Source of the DNA: Lichtheimia corymbifera B2541
Taxonomy: Eukaryota > Mucoromycota > Mucoromycetes > Mucorales > Lichtheimiaceae
Reading direction: 5' to 3'
DNA: 64,000 nucleotides
Assembly (NCBI GenBank): GCA_000697475.1
Contig: JNEU01001170.1
Coordinates: 62,001-126,000 of the forward strand
Position numbers and translations under genes: made by a program. Under the pieces are notes generated by a model that ran no database searches, was not told where the DNA came from, and was given only the letters and a program-made list of their open reading frames with translations. Below, piece by piece: positions 20,518-34,300 of this stretch (the first letter of the stretch is position 1; every line of letters begins with the position of its first letter).

Positions 20518-23500
20518 ATGGCACCGGGCAAGAAATCCAAGTCCAAGGCAGCCGATCCTGCACCTTCTGCTGCATCCAACAACAAAAAGGGACCTCGACG
20601 CAACATTGTCAAGAGCGGTAATGCGGGTGGCAACAAGTCAACAGCCCCTGATCAGCAGCCATCGGAAAAGGTAGCTTTTGAATGGAACGCCTCTATGCAA
20701 TCTTGAGTAATTGACATGGGATGGCCATTGTTGTAGAAATCCATCTTTGGTGATTGGACTGGCAAGACACCTGTATCATTGTTGCACGAGCATTGTCAAA
20801 AGCATGGGTGGGAAAAGCCGACGTTTGATATGAAGCGTAGCAAGCAAGGCTTTATTGGCACTGTTCAACTCGGCAAACGCAACAAAAAGACAGCACAGAT
20901 CCAAACAGTGACATTAACACCACCCACTGATTCCACTGGCAATTTTCATCAGCCTACAGCCCTTGAAGCAAGACATTTGGCAGCTACTTATGCTTTACAC
21001 CGTGTCAACTCGCATATGCCTATGCATCGTGTACTTCCACCCCAACACCGCGACCTCTGGCATCAATTTGAAAACTTAAAGACCAAGCAAACCGAATGGA
21101 TGTATACACCAGATCCCTTCAATGCTCAACCCAATACACCAGCGGTCAAGAAGGAGAATGCAGTGGATCGACGACCTACCAAAGAATCAGCCAATGCCGC
21201 TGTACCTATGCCTCGTATGCTGGCCATGGATAAGGTGGATGATCATCATCAGCATCGAGGTGGTGGAGGTGGAGCCATCGATGAAAAGTTACGCAAATAC
21301 TGGGAAAGCTTGCCTGCAGTACACATGAGCTCAGAGAACAGATCCCTCGTTGAAGATGTCGTCAAGAAATCCAACATTGCATATCAGCCGGTAAGCAGTG
21401 CTTCATCTATTTATTCGGGACGTATATGGATAGCTAACAGTATGATTCGTAGATTGATAGAGAACTCTCGGATGAGGAACGTAAAGCCATTCATGATGGT
21501 TTGGTGCGTATGGGTTTCCGACCATCCCATGCAGATGAGGCACTTGAATATAGCAGTGATATGGCTACAGCATTGGATTGGTTATGTAAGTATACAACAA
21601 AGAAATCATGATGATGCACGGGTTCTCATTGTTCTCTTTGTATAGGTTTACACGTGCCTGAAGATGGTAAATGCAGTAGTTTCATTGTCTGGAGTGATAT
21701 ACTAACGTGGTGGATGTAATGTTTTTAGATTTACCGCCAACATTCATGCACGCCAATTACAACCCCACCATGACCACCATTTCGCATACAACACAATCAC
21801 TTGGTCGAGACTGGCTGATCAAAAAGATGACGACGATTGGATATTCATCCGAAGTGTGCCAAGAAGCAATGGAGGAAACAGCTGATGATGATTTGAAAGC
21901 ATTGGCACTTTTGCAGTGGAGGCTTGTTCATGGTGATGACCCAATGGCAGAGGCGGATGATATGTTGGATGCTGAAGAACGTGATACGATGAGACAAGAA
22001 GAAGCGGTGGCACTTGAATCAATCTACGGCAACAAGTTCATTGACAAATCGGACAAGGAGAAACAGCGACTACATTTTTGCATCGAGTTGACAGCACACA
22101 CCATGCATCGAGGCAAGAAGCATGAATTACCGGTGTCTTTGGAAGTCATGATTGCCGACGACTCAGCATACCCAAGCACAGTGCCTGTATTTGCAGTATT
22201 GTGTGACCAGTTACCAGCCTACCTCAAGCTCTCCATGGTGCGTGGTCTAGTCATTGAAGCTGAAGCCAACTTGGGCTTACCCTTGGTTTACATGTGTGCT
22301 GAATGGCTACAAGAACATATGGATGATATCATTGCTCACCCACCCAAGTTACGCGATATTTCCCAAGGCGTTACTCATACACATACCAACACCATCGAGT
22401 CCCCCAACAAGAAATCCAAATCCAATGGCAGACGTTATCAACCAAAGACATTGTCACCCGCTGAACAAAGCAAACAATCACAGCAACTCAAGGATGAATT
22501 AGCGAATATGCATGCTTCGAATGAGTATCAGCAAAAGATTGCACCTGTCCGATCCAAATTGCCGGCCAATGGGTTCAAAAAGGAAATCATGGATGCTGTA
22601 CACCGCCACCAAATCATCATTGTCAGTGGTGAAACCGGTTGTGGTAAAACGACTCAAGTGCCCCAATTCATCTTGGATAACGCTATTGAGAATGGACAGG
22701 GTGCCACGTGCAACATTATCTGTACACAACCTCGCAAGGTCGCGGCGATTGGTGTAGCAGGTAAATAGAATATTTTATATATTATTGATCACACCTCCCC
22801 GCCTTACTCACATGACCTTAATAGAACGTGTGGCTGCAGAACGGTGTGACAAGATTGGCGGCTCAGTAGGTTATGCAGTGCGTGGTGAAACCAAGGTAAA
22901 TACATACACAAGGATGATGAGGGTGCTGTTGGTGTTGGTGGTGGCGGTGACGAGGATGTTGGCACAGCAACAATGAACGCACACGGCGCAGCCCGAGCCT
23001 TTTGATTTGGGGGGTCGTGAGAGTCAGCAGTCATCCTTATCCAACATTTTTGTAGGCGTCATCAAAAACACAACTCCAATTTGTTACTACCGGTGTTTTG
23101 TTACGTCGACTGCACAGCGATCTTGAATTGACAGGGATTAGTCATGTGATGATTGATGAAGTGCATGAGAGATCAGGTATGTATGTGTACATGGTGCATG
23201 TGTGTTACCAATTCGCATTGTACTAAAGGTGGTTCGAATTATTAGTGGATAGCGATTTCTTGCTTATCATCTTACGACGTGTTTTGAAAAAGCGCAAGGA
23301 TCTCAAGGTGGTGTTGATGAGTGCTACGATCAATCAAAAGCTCTTTGCAGGTAATGTATTACGAACAGAACTAAGGAATGGATAGGGGAGATTGATGCGT
23401 GCATATAATGTTTGTAGACTATTTCGGAGGCGCACCCACCATTGAAATCCCGGGCTTCACGCATCCAGTGCAAGATTTGTAAGTGTAGTTATTTTGGGAA

Positions 23501-25605
23501 ACGATCGCATCATGCATGCATAATAACTTTTTTGCATCAGCTATTTGGAGGACATTATCCAGATGACGTCGTATGTTTCTCGTTTGCCTATGCCAAAGCA
23601 GCGGGATGAAGATAAGGAAGACAAGACACAACAATGGGCTAAATGGCAATCCATCTTGCTGGATCAAGGCTACAATGAACCCACAGTATCAACATTGGCG
23701 CGTTATCGTAACCAGGACAAGATTGACTATGATTTGGTGGCCCATGTTATCAAGCATATTACTGAGAACGGGGAGACTCGGATCGATAATGGTGCCCAAC
23801 CTGCAATTCTTGTTTTTATGCCTGGTAAAACTCTAATCTTATGCAAGAAGAAAGAAAAGGGATATGCTAAATACCACCATTTATTAGGTGCAATGGAGAT
23901 TCGACGATGTGTTGAGACACTGCAAACGGTACTGTCGCGTGATGCAGGCAACCAATACGAGATCTTACCACTGCATGCCAACCTATCACCACAAGAACAA
24001 ACCAGAGTGTTTAAAAAGGTGTCACCTGATGTTTTCAAGATTGTCGTGGCGACCAATGTAGCCGAGACTTCTATTACCATTGATGGCATTGTCTATGTGG
24101 TGGATGCAGGTCGTGTCAAAGAAACACAGTATGATGCAAGCAACAGTATGATGCGCTTGGTGGAAACATGGGCGTCAAAAGCATCATGTAAACAACGTCG
24201 AGGTCGTGCAGGTCGTACGAGACCTGGGCAATGCTACAAGCTGTTTATGCGTGATACCGAGAACAACAAAATGCGTGCCCAACAAGTACCAGAATTACTA
24301 CGCACGCCACTTGAGCAACTGTGTCTGCAAGTGAAATCCATGGGCGAATCCAATGTGAAGACCTTTTTGCAAGATGCACTAGACCCACCCTCTATTCAAG
24401 CACTCGATAGTGCTATACGGACATTACGTGCCGTGGATGCGATTGATGACAGCAAACGCGGAGATCTTACACCCCTTGGCAAGCACATGGTAAGTGTGAT
24501 ATATTATAGGATAAATGGGATTGTTCTATGGCTAATGTAGGACAACTCTACAGGCATCCATTCCAGCCGATCTCCGTATCAGCAAGATGTTATTACTTGG
24601 ATCGATTTTCGGTTGTCTAGACCCAGTTCTGACCATTGCCGCAACCATGTCCCTAAAAAGCCCCTTTACATCCCCTATGGAACGCCGTGAAGAAGCTCGA
24701 CAATGCCGTGAACGGTTTGCTCATGGTCGCAGTGATTGGCTTACTGACATGAAAGCTTTTGATGCATGGTGGCAAATACTGAAGCAACAAGGTGCAAGAC
24801 AAGCAAGACGATTTTGCGAAGAGAACTTTTTATCGTTTGCAACTTTAAGCGAGGTGGCCAATCTAAGACGACAATACCGTGATGCACTTGAAGAGATTGG
24901 ATTTTATTCAAAGATGAAAAAGAAGACTACTACCCCTAAGGAGAAGGAGAAGGAGGACGAGGAGGTGGAGGAGGATGAATACAACGCCCACAGTAGCAAT
25001 GTGAATCTTGTCAAGAGCGTTATATTTGCGGGGTTGAATCCCAACGTGGCCAAGATCCGGTTGCCAGATGCAAAGTATGACAAGGTGCTGAGCGGCACAG
25101 TGGAACGAGAGAAGGAAGCAAGGGAAATCAAGTTTTATACAAAGCAAGATGGCCGTGTGTTTTTGCATCCCACATCAATATTATTCTCCAACAATCAGTA
25201 TGAGCCGTCATCCTTTTTGACCTACTTTTCTCGCATGGAAACGTCAAAGGTGTTTATTCGGGATGCTACTACCGTGGGACCTTATGGTGTGCTATTCTTT
25301 GCTGGCAGAGTGGATATCGATCATCTCGGCCGTGGTCTCAAAGTGGGCGAGGAAGGGTGGATAAAATTCCGTGCATGGGCTCGTATCGGTGTCCTTGTCA
25401 ACCAGCTCAAACGACTTCTTCATGCTGAACTTGATCACAAGATCCAAAACCCCAGTACACAAGGTAATTATGATTATTATGTGTAAAAGACAAAAGCGTG
25501 GGGATGTGTACACCCAAACTAACTCATGCTCGTTTTCCCATTGCAGTATCTGCAAGTAGGGTAGTGCAGGCCATGATCGCACTGATAACCAATAACGGCG
25601 TGTAA
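20518..25605 (+). CDS. UBA-RWD-DEAH box RNA helicase (DHX29/DHX57, ucp12-like)
   Basis: This multi-exon gene encodes about 1,400 aa. The start [14 protein letters not shown] is lysine-rich. A dsRBD-like part follows ([17 protein letters not shown]... [16 protein letters not shown]), then a UBA-like segment ([19 protein letters not shown]), an RWD domain ([14 protein letters not shown]...), and the helicase core: [14 protein letters not shown] (motif I), IDEVHERS (motif II), MSATI (III), [10 protein letters not shown] (V), [13 protein letters not shown] (VI). HA2 and OB-fold regions lie in 24.5-25.6 kb. A charged insertion rich in Lys/Glu sits at about 24915-24985. The last intron joins NPSTQ to [11 protein letters not shown] and the stop at 25605. 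The family binds 40S ribosomes or structured mRNA; the architecture matches S. pombe Ucp12 and yeast YLR419W. Assignment to DHX29 or DHX57 is not resolved. Confidence 0.9.
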
Positions 25606-25952
25606 ATTATTTTGTGATAAAAAGCAGCGGATGTTCATTAAATGATATGCAGAATTGGAAATCGGTATAGATACAAGAGAAAAGTAATGGTGCAGAGAGC
25701 GCGTGTGTGTGTGTAAAACACAAGAAAGGGATTTTTTCTTCGGTGGTATTCAGGGATTGATATATGCGTGAGGGCGACAAGCGTGCACACAGCAGAAAGA
25801 TGGTATATAAGTGTGTGGGTGGGTGATCTTGTGTGTGCAGGTGCATTGTGCGATGAATCAAAAACGGTGGCATATTATGTATACAAGGTTGCTCGTGTGC
25901 GTGAGTGTGTGTGTGTGGCGATTAGCAGGGTATTATTGTCTGTGGATGTTGA

Positions 25953-26308
25953 TCATGCACAGATGTCGTATGGTGCAACAGAAGATGAGGATGAGGATGT
26001 TGTGGATTGTTGGTCTTCTTCTTGCTCTTGCTGCTCAGTAGCAGCAGCTTCTTCGAGTTGTTGTTGTCGTTGCATCATTTCCATTTGTCGTCGCAGTTCC
26101 GACTTTAATGTAAGCAATTCATACATGTCATTGTAAGTAAGCTTGGCTACTTCTTGTGCTGTCCGATCTATATAAATATTTGACATGAGTTTAATGGACA
26201 TTTGATTTCATTTCCGTATAAAGGTGTTTGTATCCTACCGTATTCTTCATTGGCAAATGTGCTAATGTGTTCAACATGGCAAGAGAACTGGACACGTTTT
26301 GTAGTCAT
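25953..26308 (-). CDS. Small conserved-looking protein, two exons (~95 aa)
   Basis: On the minus strand the first exon reads MTTKRVQFSCHVEHISTFAN and ends EEY; the intron (GTAGGA...TATATAG) splits an Asp codon; the second exon continues DRTAQEVAKLTYNDMYELLT and ends in a Gln/Glu-rich helix and a serine run (SSSSSSVAPYDICA). The pattern V-x-F...V-E...T-F...EYDRT...V..LT..E/D...L resembles a short motif I associate with several fungal regulatory proteins, but I cannot name a family. The frame is preserved across a clean intron, which supports a real gene. Confidence 0.65.
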
Positions 26309-28292
26309 AATGTTGATGTCAAGTCAATGGGTAAAAAAGGAGAACAAAGGTATTTGATAATGGGTTTTGAGAAGAGAGAGATGAAAAGGGGTTAGTGCAG
26401 ACCGCCTTTTATATAGCACATTTTATCAATAGCTCATCCCGCGGAACTCGCCATGTTGCTAATTTCGGTCTGTGCTTTGGCGTGTAATGTCCATTGTGTA
26501 ACATTTCGTCTTCCATAAACAACCCCCCGCATTTCGTACTCTCTTTCTTTCTCTCCTCTCCATATACAGTACATACAGCCGCTTTCTCTTTCTGTTATTT
26601 GCCTTATCACCTGATCACGTTAAAAAGAACAGAACCAGATACACACACATGGAGTGGCTGATCTCAGCCCGCCATATCGTGATAAATTGGCAGTAAATAG
26701 ACAACCCATGGGCTTGGTTGCCCAAAACCTGCAAAACACGTGAACCCCTTTTTCGCTGCTTTTTTTTCATGGCCCCCGCCTAAATCACACACATACGCAT
26801 CGTATCTCAAACCCCACCCCCCAATTTATAACATGCAGCAGAGAAGCAGCAGCAATGGTAAGCAAAAAGCAAAAAAAAGAATACTCCGTATAGAGTTTTC
26901 TCTCTGCGAGCAACTGCAGGAGAGAGATAGCGTATAAAGAGGGGAGCACAGCATATACATGTAAGGACGGGAAAGCGTACCAAAAAGTCATCCCACACAT
27001 AAGAATATGCCCGCCGCTGGATAAGATGGTTTTGGACATGATGATTCGCTGAGTGATATGCAGGTTCATCAGAGAATACGCAATTTGCGTACCAGATAGG
27101 AGGTGAACAACGACAACAACCGTTGCTATAGTCGTCGTGGTTGATTTTCCATCTGATTCCAGAAAAAGGAGCTGGCTTGATTACCGTATATTGGCGGTGT
27201 ACATATATGGATGTTTTCTTATCTCTGGTGATTTTAGTGCTACTGGCGATGTAGGGTGTTGTGATATATAGAAAGAAGCCACAGAAGCAGGCTCTGGCCA
27301 AGGAAGGCATGTTGCCATCACACTGTTTTATGATGCAGTGCTTTATTCGGAAACACTTTCCGGTTTCAAAAGGTTGCATAACAGCTTTCTTTATTGTATT
27401 TGTTGTTTATGTGCGCTGCTTATCACTTGTCAGACGCTTGAGCAACATACACACAGACACTGCTATCACACCACCACCAAGGTATATTCCGCCCGCTGCT
27501 GGCCTTGTTTTGAACATGAATACTAACATCCCTGACGTGCTGACGACATATGGAAATCCTTTAATATTTACTAACCAAATACAATAAGCTGCATGCGACG
27601 ATATACAAGATCAGGTGATAAGCATCGTATATGTATATGTCTTGATAGCAACGCACAAATGAAGAAGAAAATGCCACCTGTCAGAGTGTACATGTCATAT
27701 TGATTGTAGTTTAACAACATCAGCCATCTGTTACACACACACAGCTACCTGCTTAAAGATATAAAACGAAGAATTCGTTATATACCACTGCCAACAGCAT
27801 TATGTCAAAACAAGCTCATTCGGAACAATAAAGGAAGAAAAAGACAAACCATCCATAGAACGATTTAAATGACATGGTAATGTATTAATCTTGAATTTCT
27901 TTATATCCGTGTTGCCATGGATGAAGCTACTCTCATGTTGAGACAAAGAGAGTTTATGTGTGTGTGTGTGTGTGGGATATGGAATTTCTCTATGGCCATG
28001 TGACTGAAATGCCGACAAAATGCGCCTCATCAGCGCATGAATAGAGAGAGGACTCTCTTTATTTTTTTGTGGTGCTTTGCACACTCTTTACTGACCGCTG
28101 TGACCACGTGCCTTTCCGCGACAGGCTTTCTTCAATACGCCTTTACTCTTTAGGTACACACTCTTCACCCCAATTACAAGCATCAACCCATTATCACGCG
28201 CATTTGAAAGATTTGAAAAAAAAGAGTAAGTGTTATGGTCGCATTGGAAACTCTGATTGACAACGCTAATGGATCAATACAAAACTAGACGT
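26309..28292. other. 2-kb gene-poor region upstream of FCP1
   Basis: No reliable gene. A cysteine- and tyrosine-rich 190-codon frame on the minus strand (26807-27379) has unusual composition and no recognisable motif. A (TG)n tract lies at about 27957-27975. The 3' part holds the FCP1 leader and an apparent 5' UTR intron (GTAAGT at 28228 to TAG near 28287). Confidence 0.45.
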
Positions 28293-30947
28293 GATGGAAG
28301 ACTGTACACACGAAGTGCAGTTTCAAGGCCTGTGTGCCGTTTGTGGCAAAGTCTTGGACAAGTAAGTTATCCACACATAACGCTATACACGCGAGAACTG
28401 GATGGGATCGGTGGTTGTGTTGTGTTGTGTATGTGTGTGTATGTGCGTGTGTGTGTGTCACGTATCATCTTGTTGTACTCACATACAATTCTTAGGGCCG
28501 AATCTACCAAGGATAATATCAACATGAGCCACAATACAACTGGATTGACAGTGAGCCGAAAGGTATCATCACCATTTTCTTCATCATCGTGTTGGACAAT
28601 GGAGCCGTGGGAGGGTGGTAGTGTGACGGATTTCTGTCGTTGGCTCATTAAAACTGACGCTATGATGTGGAATTACATTGATGAACAACAGGAAGCTGAA
28701 CGATTGGAACAAGAGAATGCTTCAAGGCTGATGGAAGATCGTAAGCTGTCATTGATTCTTGATCTTGATCAAACCGTGGTGCACGCTACTTGGGATCCCA
28801 CTGTGGGTGAATGGATGAAGGACGAGAACAACGCCAACCATCCCGCCACCAAGGATATCCGCAAATTCACACTTCCGGGAAGCAATCTCATGTATTATAT
28901 CAAGCTAAGGTAAGTCTCAAAAGTGTTTATGTGTGCGGTTGGAATGATAAGCTCATGCGTTTATATAGACCTGGATTATCCGAATTCCTCGAACAAGTGT
29001 CAAAATTATACGAGCTTCACATTTATACCATGGGCACACGACATTATGCAGAGGCTGTGGCACGCGAGATTGATCCTGAAGATAAGCTATTTCGTGACAG
29101 AATCTTATCTCGAGATGAAAGCGGAAGTACGTATCAACGTTATTTGTAAGATTCGAATCCGTACTTATATATATTGATAATAGGCATGACACAAAAGAAA
29201 ATACAACGACTCTTTCCATGCGACACATCAATGGTGGTGGTATTGGATGATCGATCCGACGTATGGAGCTTTTCTCCCAACCTAATCAAAGTGAAACCAT
29301 GTAAGTAGTTTGGAAAGAGATATTCTTGGCACAAGTTTCACTCATAGGCTTCATGTTGATTAGATGAGTTTTTCGTCGGCATTGGTGATATCAATTCTCC
29401 ATTCGCACCAAAACAGGCAAGCGTCATGAGATCGTATATACTCTTGCCTATCATGCTGATGATGGTTGTTTTCTTTTAGCCCCCAGAGGTGCCATTACCA
29501 CCAACGCCAGAAAGTCAAGAAGGAAAAACAGAGGAAAATGAGGAAAATCAAGGTAATTCATATATGAGATGGGTTATATATAGTGTTGAGATTAATCAAT
29601 GACCTCTATAGATGCATCAAAAGACAACGAAGAAGTTCAAGAAGAAAAAGGCAATGCTGTAGAAGAGGAAGAGGCTGCGAATGACAAGCGACTCCTGGCT
29701 CAACAAGAACGTATTCAAGAAGCTATGGCGAAAGAACAACAGCAACAACGACCCCTTGCACAGAAACAAAACGAACTAGCCCCTGGCCAAGATCAGCCAT
29801 TACTTGTGGATGACGATAAGGAGCTATATACCATGGCAAAGGTAAAAGATTGCCGATATTATTTTGAACCCGTTTCTCATTATACACTCTAGGTGCTCGT
29901 GGAGGTCCACGATCGGTTTTACAAAGGATTGGATGCGTACAACAAGGAGCAAAATGACGCAGGATCGTCATCATCACCAGCTGTCAAGAAGCCAGACGTG
30001 AAAGATTTGATACCCGAGATGAGAAAACAGGTTTTGGATGGAGTGCATGCTGTATTTTCTGGTCTGATTCCTCAGCAACAGCCTTTGCCGACATCCATGT
30101 ATTGGCAACTTGCAGAATCATTTGGTGCCGTATGTCTACCTGATCTCACAGGCAATGTAACACACGTGATAGCTGCCAAGGTAAACACACACCCAACATG
30201 GTAGAAGGACATTCAACTGACTAAAAGATAAACAAATAGGCGGGTACTGATAAGGTCAAGCGAGCAAGGAAAACCAACCGCATCAAGATAGTGACAGCCG
30301 ATTGGTTGATGGACAGTGTGGGACGTTGGGAGCGACAAGATGAGCAAAAGTATATCCTACCCGATCTCGAGCCACAAAACAACAATGAGAGTGAATTTGA
30401 GAATCCCGAGTCAACACCATTTGATGAGGGTGCGTTCGATCCAGAGGAACATGGTCTAGTCGATGATATTGATTGGGACGAGGCCGATAGAGAAGTAGAC
30501 GATGCTATCAATGAAAGTGGCACCGATATGTGGGATACGGATTCAGAAGCTATTGGAAGGCAAGTATATCCACCGTGTGTAACGCCATTCCATGTGGCTC
30601 TAATGTTTGTGTATTATAGTCCTGCATCATCACGTATCAAGAGCAAGAGGAAACGTAGGAATGTTGACACTGATAGTTCTGGAGGCGAAGACAATTTTAC
30701 CGATAGCGATGAAGAAGCAAAATCACCACTAAGCAAGAGAAGGTTAATGATTGCAAAACGGGGACGATCACAGCTATCACAAGTTGCAACGATGGGCGAT
30801 GACGACAAGAATGACGGAGGTATCAGCACGGGAGGACATACGACCGATAATGAAGAAGAAGACTACCCCGAGGAAAGAGATAGTGATTCATCATCAGGTT
30901 CAGATTTAGATGATTTTGCTGGTCTACTGGATGGGGAAATTGAATAA
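28293..30947 (+). CDS. FCP1: RNA polymerase II CTD phosphatase Fcp1
   Basis: The first coding exon gives MEDCTHEVQFQGLCAVCGKV, the Cys-rich N-terminal block of Fcp1. Later exons give SRKEAERLEQENASRL, then the catalytic motif LDLDQTVVHAT (DXDXT), KLRPGLSEFLEQ, YTMGTRHYAEAVA, and VLDDRSDVWSFSPNL (the FCPH domain). A BRCT domain lies around 30000-30340 (VFSGLIPQQQ..., FGAVCLPD, THVIAAK, IVTADWLMDSVGRWER). The tail is acidic and Ser-rich, ending LDDFAGLLDGEIE, which fits the TFIIF-binding acidic end. Fcp1 dephosphorylates Ser2 of the Pol II CTD to recycle polymerase. The start at 28293 is the first in-frame ATG after an intron in the leader; the frame is open further upstream but has no ATG. The first coding intron is GT-repeat rich. 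Confidence 0.92.
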
Positions 30948-31312
30948 ACAATCAAAAGTGTATGTACAGTGATAATCAATGAATGAATGACGTTTAGTAG
31001 TCGGTGATTTATTGCATTCTGCTCATTGTCAATGACAATTTGGCCCCGCCCATGCGTTGACGGTCTATAGATTCAAAAATAGGATAGAACCAATTTCATC
31101 TTTGGCAGACAGCGTAAGACAGAAGTTTCGATCGGAAGCTGCCCTTTTGGCTGAGTGTGCACAAACCCACATTTCACTCATGCTAATATGATGTTCCTCT
31201 CATGCAATAGCATATTGCCTTCTGCACGCTTTTTTAAACACCTCATTGTTTTTCCCTCGTTTCTTTTTTAGTATCTCTCTCTCTTTTTCTTTTCTCTCCC
31301 ACTCATTTCACA
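30948..31312. other. Promoter region of the Ca2+ ATPase gene
   Basis: No gene. About 50 bp before the ATG the sequence becomes a near-pure pyrimidine tract (tctctctctctttttctttt), a likely core promoter or leader feature. Confidence 0.5.
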
Positions 31313-34300
31313 ATGCCTCCTCCTCATGACGAACGGAGGCCTTTATTGAACGGGGATACTGCGTCTAACAACCAGCAAAAGCATGGGTCGTTTGGTGTTT
31401 CAGCAGACGAGTTGACAAAGTTGGTCGACCCCAAGAACCCTGACCTCCTCAAACAGCTCGGTGGTGTCAAAGCACTCGCCAAGAAACTACGTGTCGATGT
31501 CAGCACAGGCCTTTCAGCTGACGAAGGCGTTCAACATTCCGGTCAAGAAGCATTCCAAGAACGACATGAAGCATTTGGTCGTAATGTGTTGCCAGAAGCC
31601 AAGAGCAAGACCTTTCTCGAGCTTCTTTGGGCGTCCTATAATGATAAGACTTTGAGTATGTATAAACAAACAATCATCATCATGCATGATTAACTTATTT
31701 GTATATCTAGTCATGTTGACCATTGCATCGTTTGTCTCGTTGGCTGTTGGCATATGGGAGGACTACTCGCCACGACATCCGCCAGATGAGCCACGCGTTG
31801 GCTGGTATGTATTACACGAAGGGGGATTGGTGGTGGTGGCTGGTTCCCTTGCATGTTACACAGCAGATCATCCATAAACTAATCTATTACACGTGCAATA
31901 TTAGGGTGGAAGGCACTGCCATTCTCGTTGCTGTACTTGCTGTTGTATTGACCAATGCAGTAAACGATTATCAAAAGGAAGCACAGTTCAAAAAGTTGAA
32001 TGCCAAAAAGGAAGATCGCCATGTCAACGTTCTCCGTGGTGGCAAGCAGCAGCAAATTAGTGTCCATGATGTCAATGTTGGTGACGTACTTGAACTTGAA
32101 CCTGGTGAAATTGTGGCTGTGGATGGCATTTACCTCGAAGGTCACAATATGGCATGCGATGAATCATCAGCTACTGGTGAATCTGACACAATGAAGAAGG
32201 CTACCGAAGACAAAGGCGACTGCTTTATCTTATCTGGCTCCAAGGTTCTCGAAGGCATGGGTCGTATGCTGGTCATTGCTGTCGGTGAAAAGTCATTTTA
32301 TGGTAAAATCATGATGGCCATGCGTGGCGATGAAGCCGAAGGTACACCTCTCCAAAACAAGCTGGATGCTCTTGCCGAACAAATCGCAAAACTTGGTTTC
32401 GCTGCTGCTATTGCCATGTTGCTTGCCCTTGTCATCAAGTACTTTGTCACTGCATCCATGGCATCAGAGTTCCCTGAACCTGCCGAGATTGCTGCTGCTA
32501 TGATCAGCATTGTCATTCAAGCCATCACCATCATTGTCGTTGCTGTTCCTGAAGGTTTACCTATGGCTGTTACCATGGCACTTGCATTTGCTACTACCCA
32601 GATGCTTAAGGATAACAACCTTGTGCGTGTCCTTGCAGCTTGTGAAACCATGGGTAATGCCACTGCCATTTGCTCTGACAAGACCGGTACCTTGACCCAA
32701 AACAAAATGACCGTTGTTCGTGCAACCTTGGCTGATGAATCATTTGATGCTGTTGAAAAGATTCGTCAATGGGCTGGCAAAGTGAGTGACAAATATGTAT
32801 TGCCTTTGCTCAAGGAAACCATTGCCGTCAACTCGACAGCCTTTGAAGGCAAGAATGAAAATGGTACTTTGGAGTTCATTGGTTCCAAGACCGAATGTGC
32901 ACTTTTGGGCTTTGCCAAATTGCTTGGTGCTGAATATGACAGCTTGAGACATGACGCCAAGATTGCCAAAGTGTATCCATTTGCATCCAAGCGAAAGACC
33001 ATGACCACCATTACTGAAATCCGCGAAAACTCAGCCGACACTGCTTCGGGATCCAACCATGCTGCTTATCGTGTTCACGTCAAGGGTGCTTCTGAGATTG
33101 TTTTGGGTGCTTGTACACAATACATGGATGCCAATGGCAAGGTCAAGTCACTTGACAAGGATGCAAAGGCACGATGGAACGCCATTATCACTGATTATGC
33201 AAACAATGCCCTTCGTACGCTTGCCATTGCTTATCGTGATATCAAGCAAGATGAATACAGCAACGCCGCTGGTGAAGAGCCACCTCTTGAACGACTTGTG
33301 TTGATTGGTATCGTTGGTATCATGGATCCATTGCGTCCTGGTGTGGTTGAATCGGTGGCCAAGTTCCGTGAAGCTGGTGTTTTCGTACGCATGATTACTG
33401 GTGACAATCTTAACACTGCCAAGGCTATTGCTCGCAATGCTGGTATCTTGACTAAGGGTGGTGAAGCCTTGACGGGTCCTGAATTACGTGCCATGTCCGT
33501 GGAAGAACAACGCAAGGTGATCCCTCGATTGCAAGTACTTGCACGTTCATCACCTACCGATAAGACTATCGTGGTGACTCGCTTGCAGGAACAAGATCAA
33601 GTGGTTGGCATGACTGGTGATGGTACCAATGATGGCCCTGCTCTTAAAATGGCTGATGTTGGTTTCAGTATGGGTATCACGGGCACTGAAGTTGCCAAGG
33701 AAGCAAGTGATATTATCCTCATGGACGACAATTTCAATTCGATTCTCAAGGCATTGTTGTGGGGCCGTTCGGTGAATGATGGTGTACGCAAATTCTTGAC
33801 TTTCCAGCTTACTGTCAACATTGCTGCTGTTGTTTTATCCTTCATCAGTGCTATCGGGTCCGAGAACTCTGAAAGTGTCCTTAGCGCTGTGCAATTGCTT
33901 TGGGTGAATTTGATCATGGATACGCTTGCTGCACTTGCTCTTGCCACTGAACCACCCTCTGACGACTTGTTGAACCGCAAACCCATCTCAAAATACGCTC
34001 ATTTGATCAACTTCAAGATGGCCAAGATGATTTTGGGTCAAGCTATTTTCCAAATTGCTGTCAATTTATCCGTGATTTATGCTGGCAAGCCCATTTTCCA
34101 CTTGACTGACAGCCCAGAGGATCAAGTTGTTCTACGCACGATTGTATTCAACATTTTCGTCTTCCTTCAAGTGTTCAACGAGATCAATTGCCGCCGTATC
34201 GATGGCAGCATCAATGTCTTCAAGGGCATTTTCAGGGACTGGATCTTCCTTGTGATTCAATTGGTTGTTGTTATCTGTCAATTCCTTATTGTCACTTTTG

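Noticed and set aside
26807..27379. 190-codon minus-strand frame rich in Cys, His and Tyr
   Set aside because: Length is near what chance gives in a window of this size; composition is unlike the other genes and no motif or intron structure supports it.
31805..31904. Reading through the second Ca2+ ATPase intron as coding sequence
   Set aside because: The intron has good GTATGT and TTAG ends, and splicing restores the conserved transmembrane segment; the retained reading adds a Trp-rich stretch not expected in the family.
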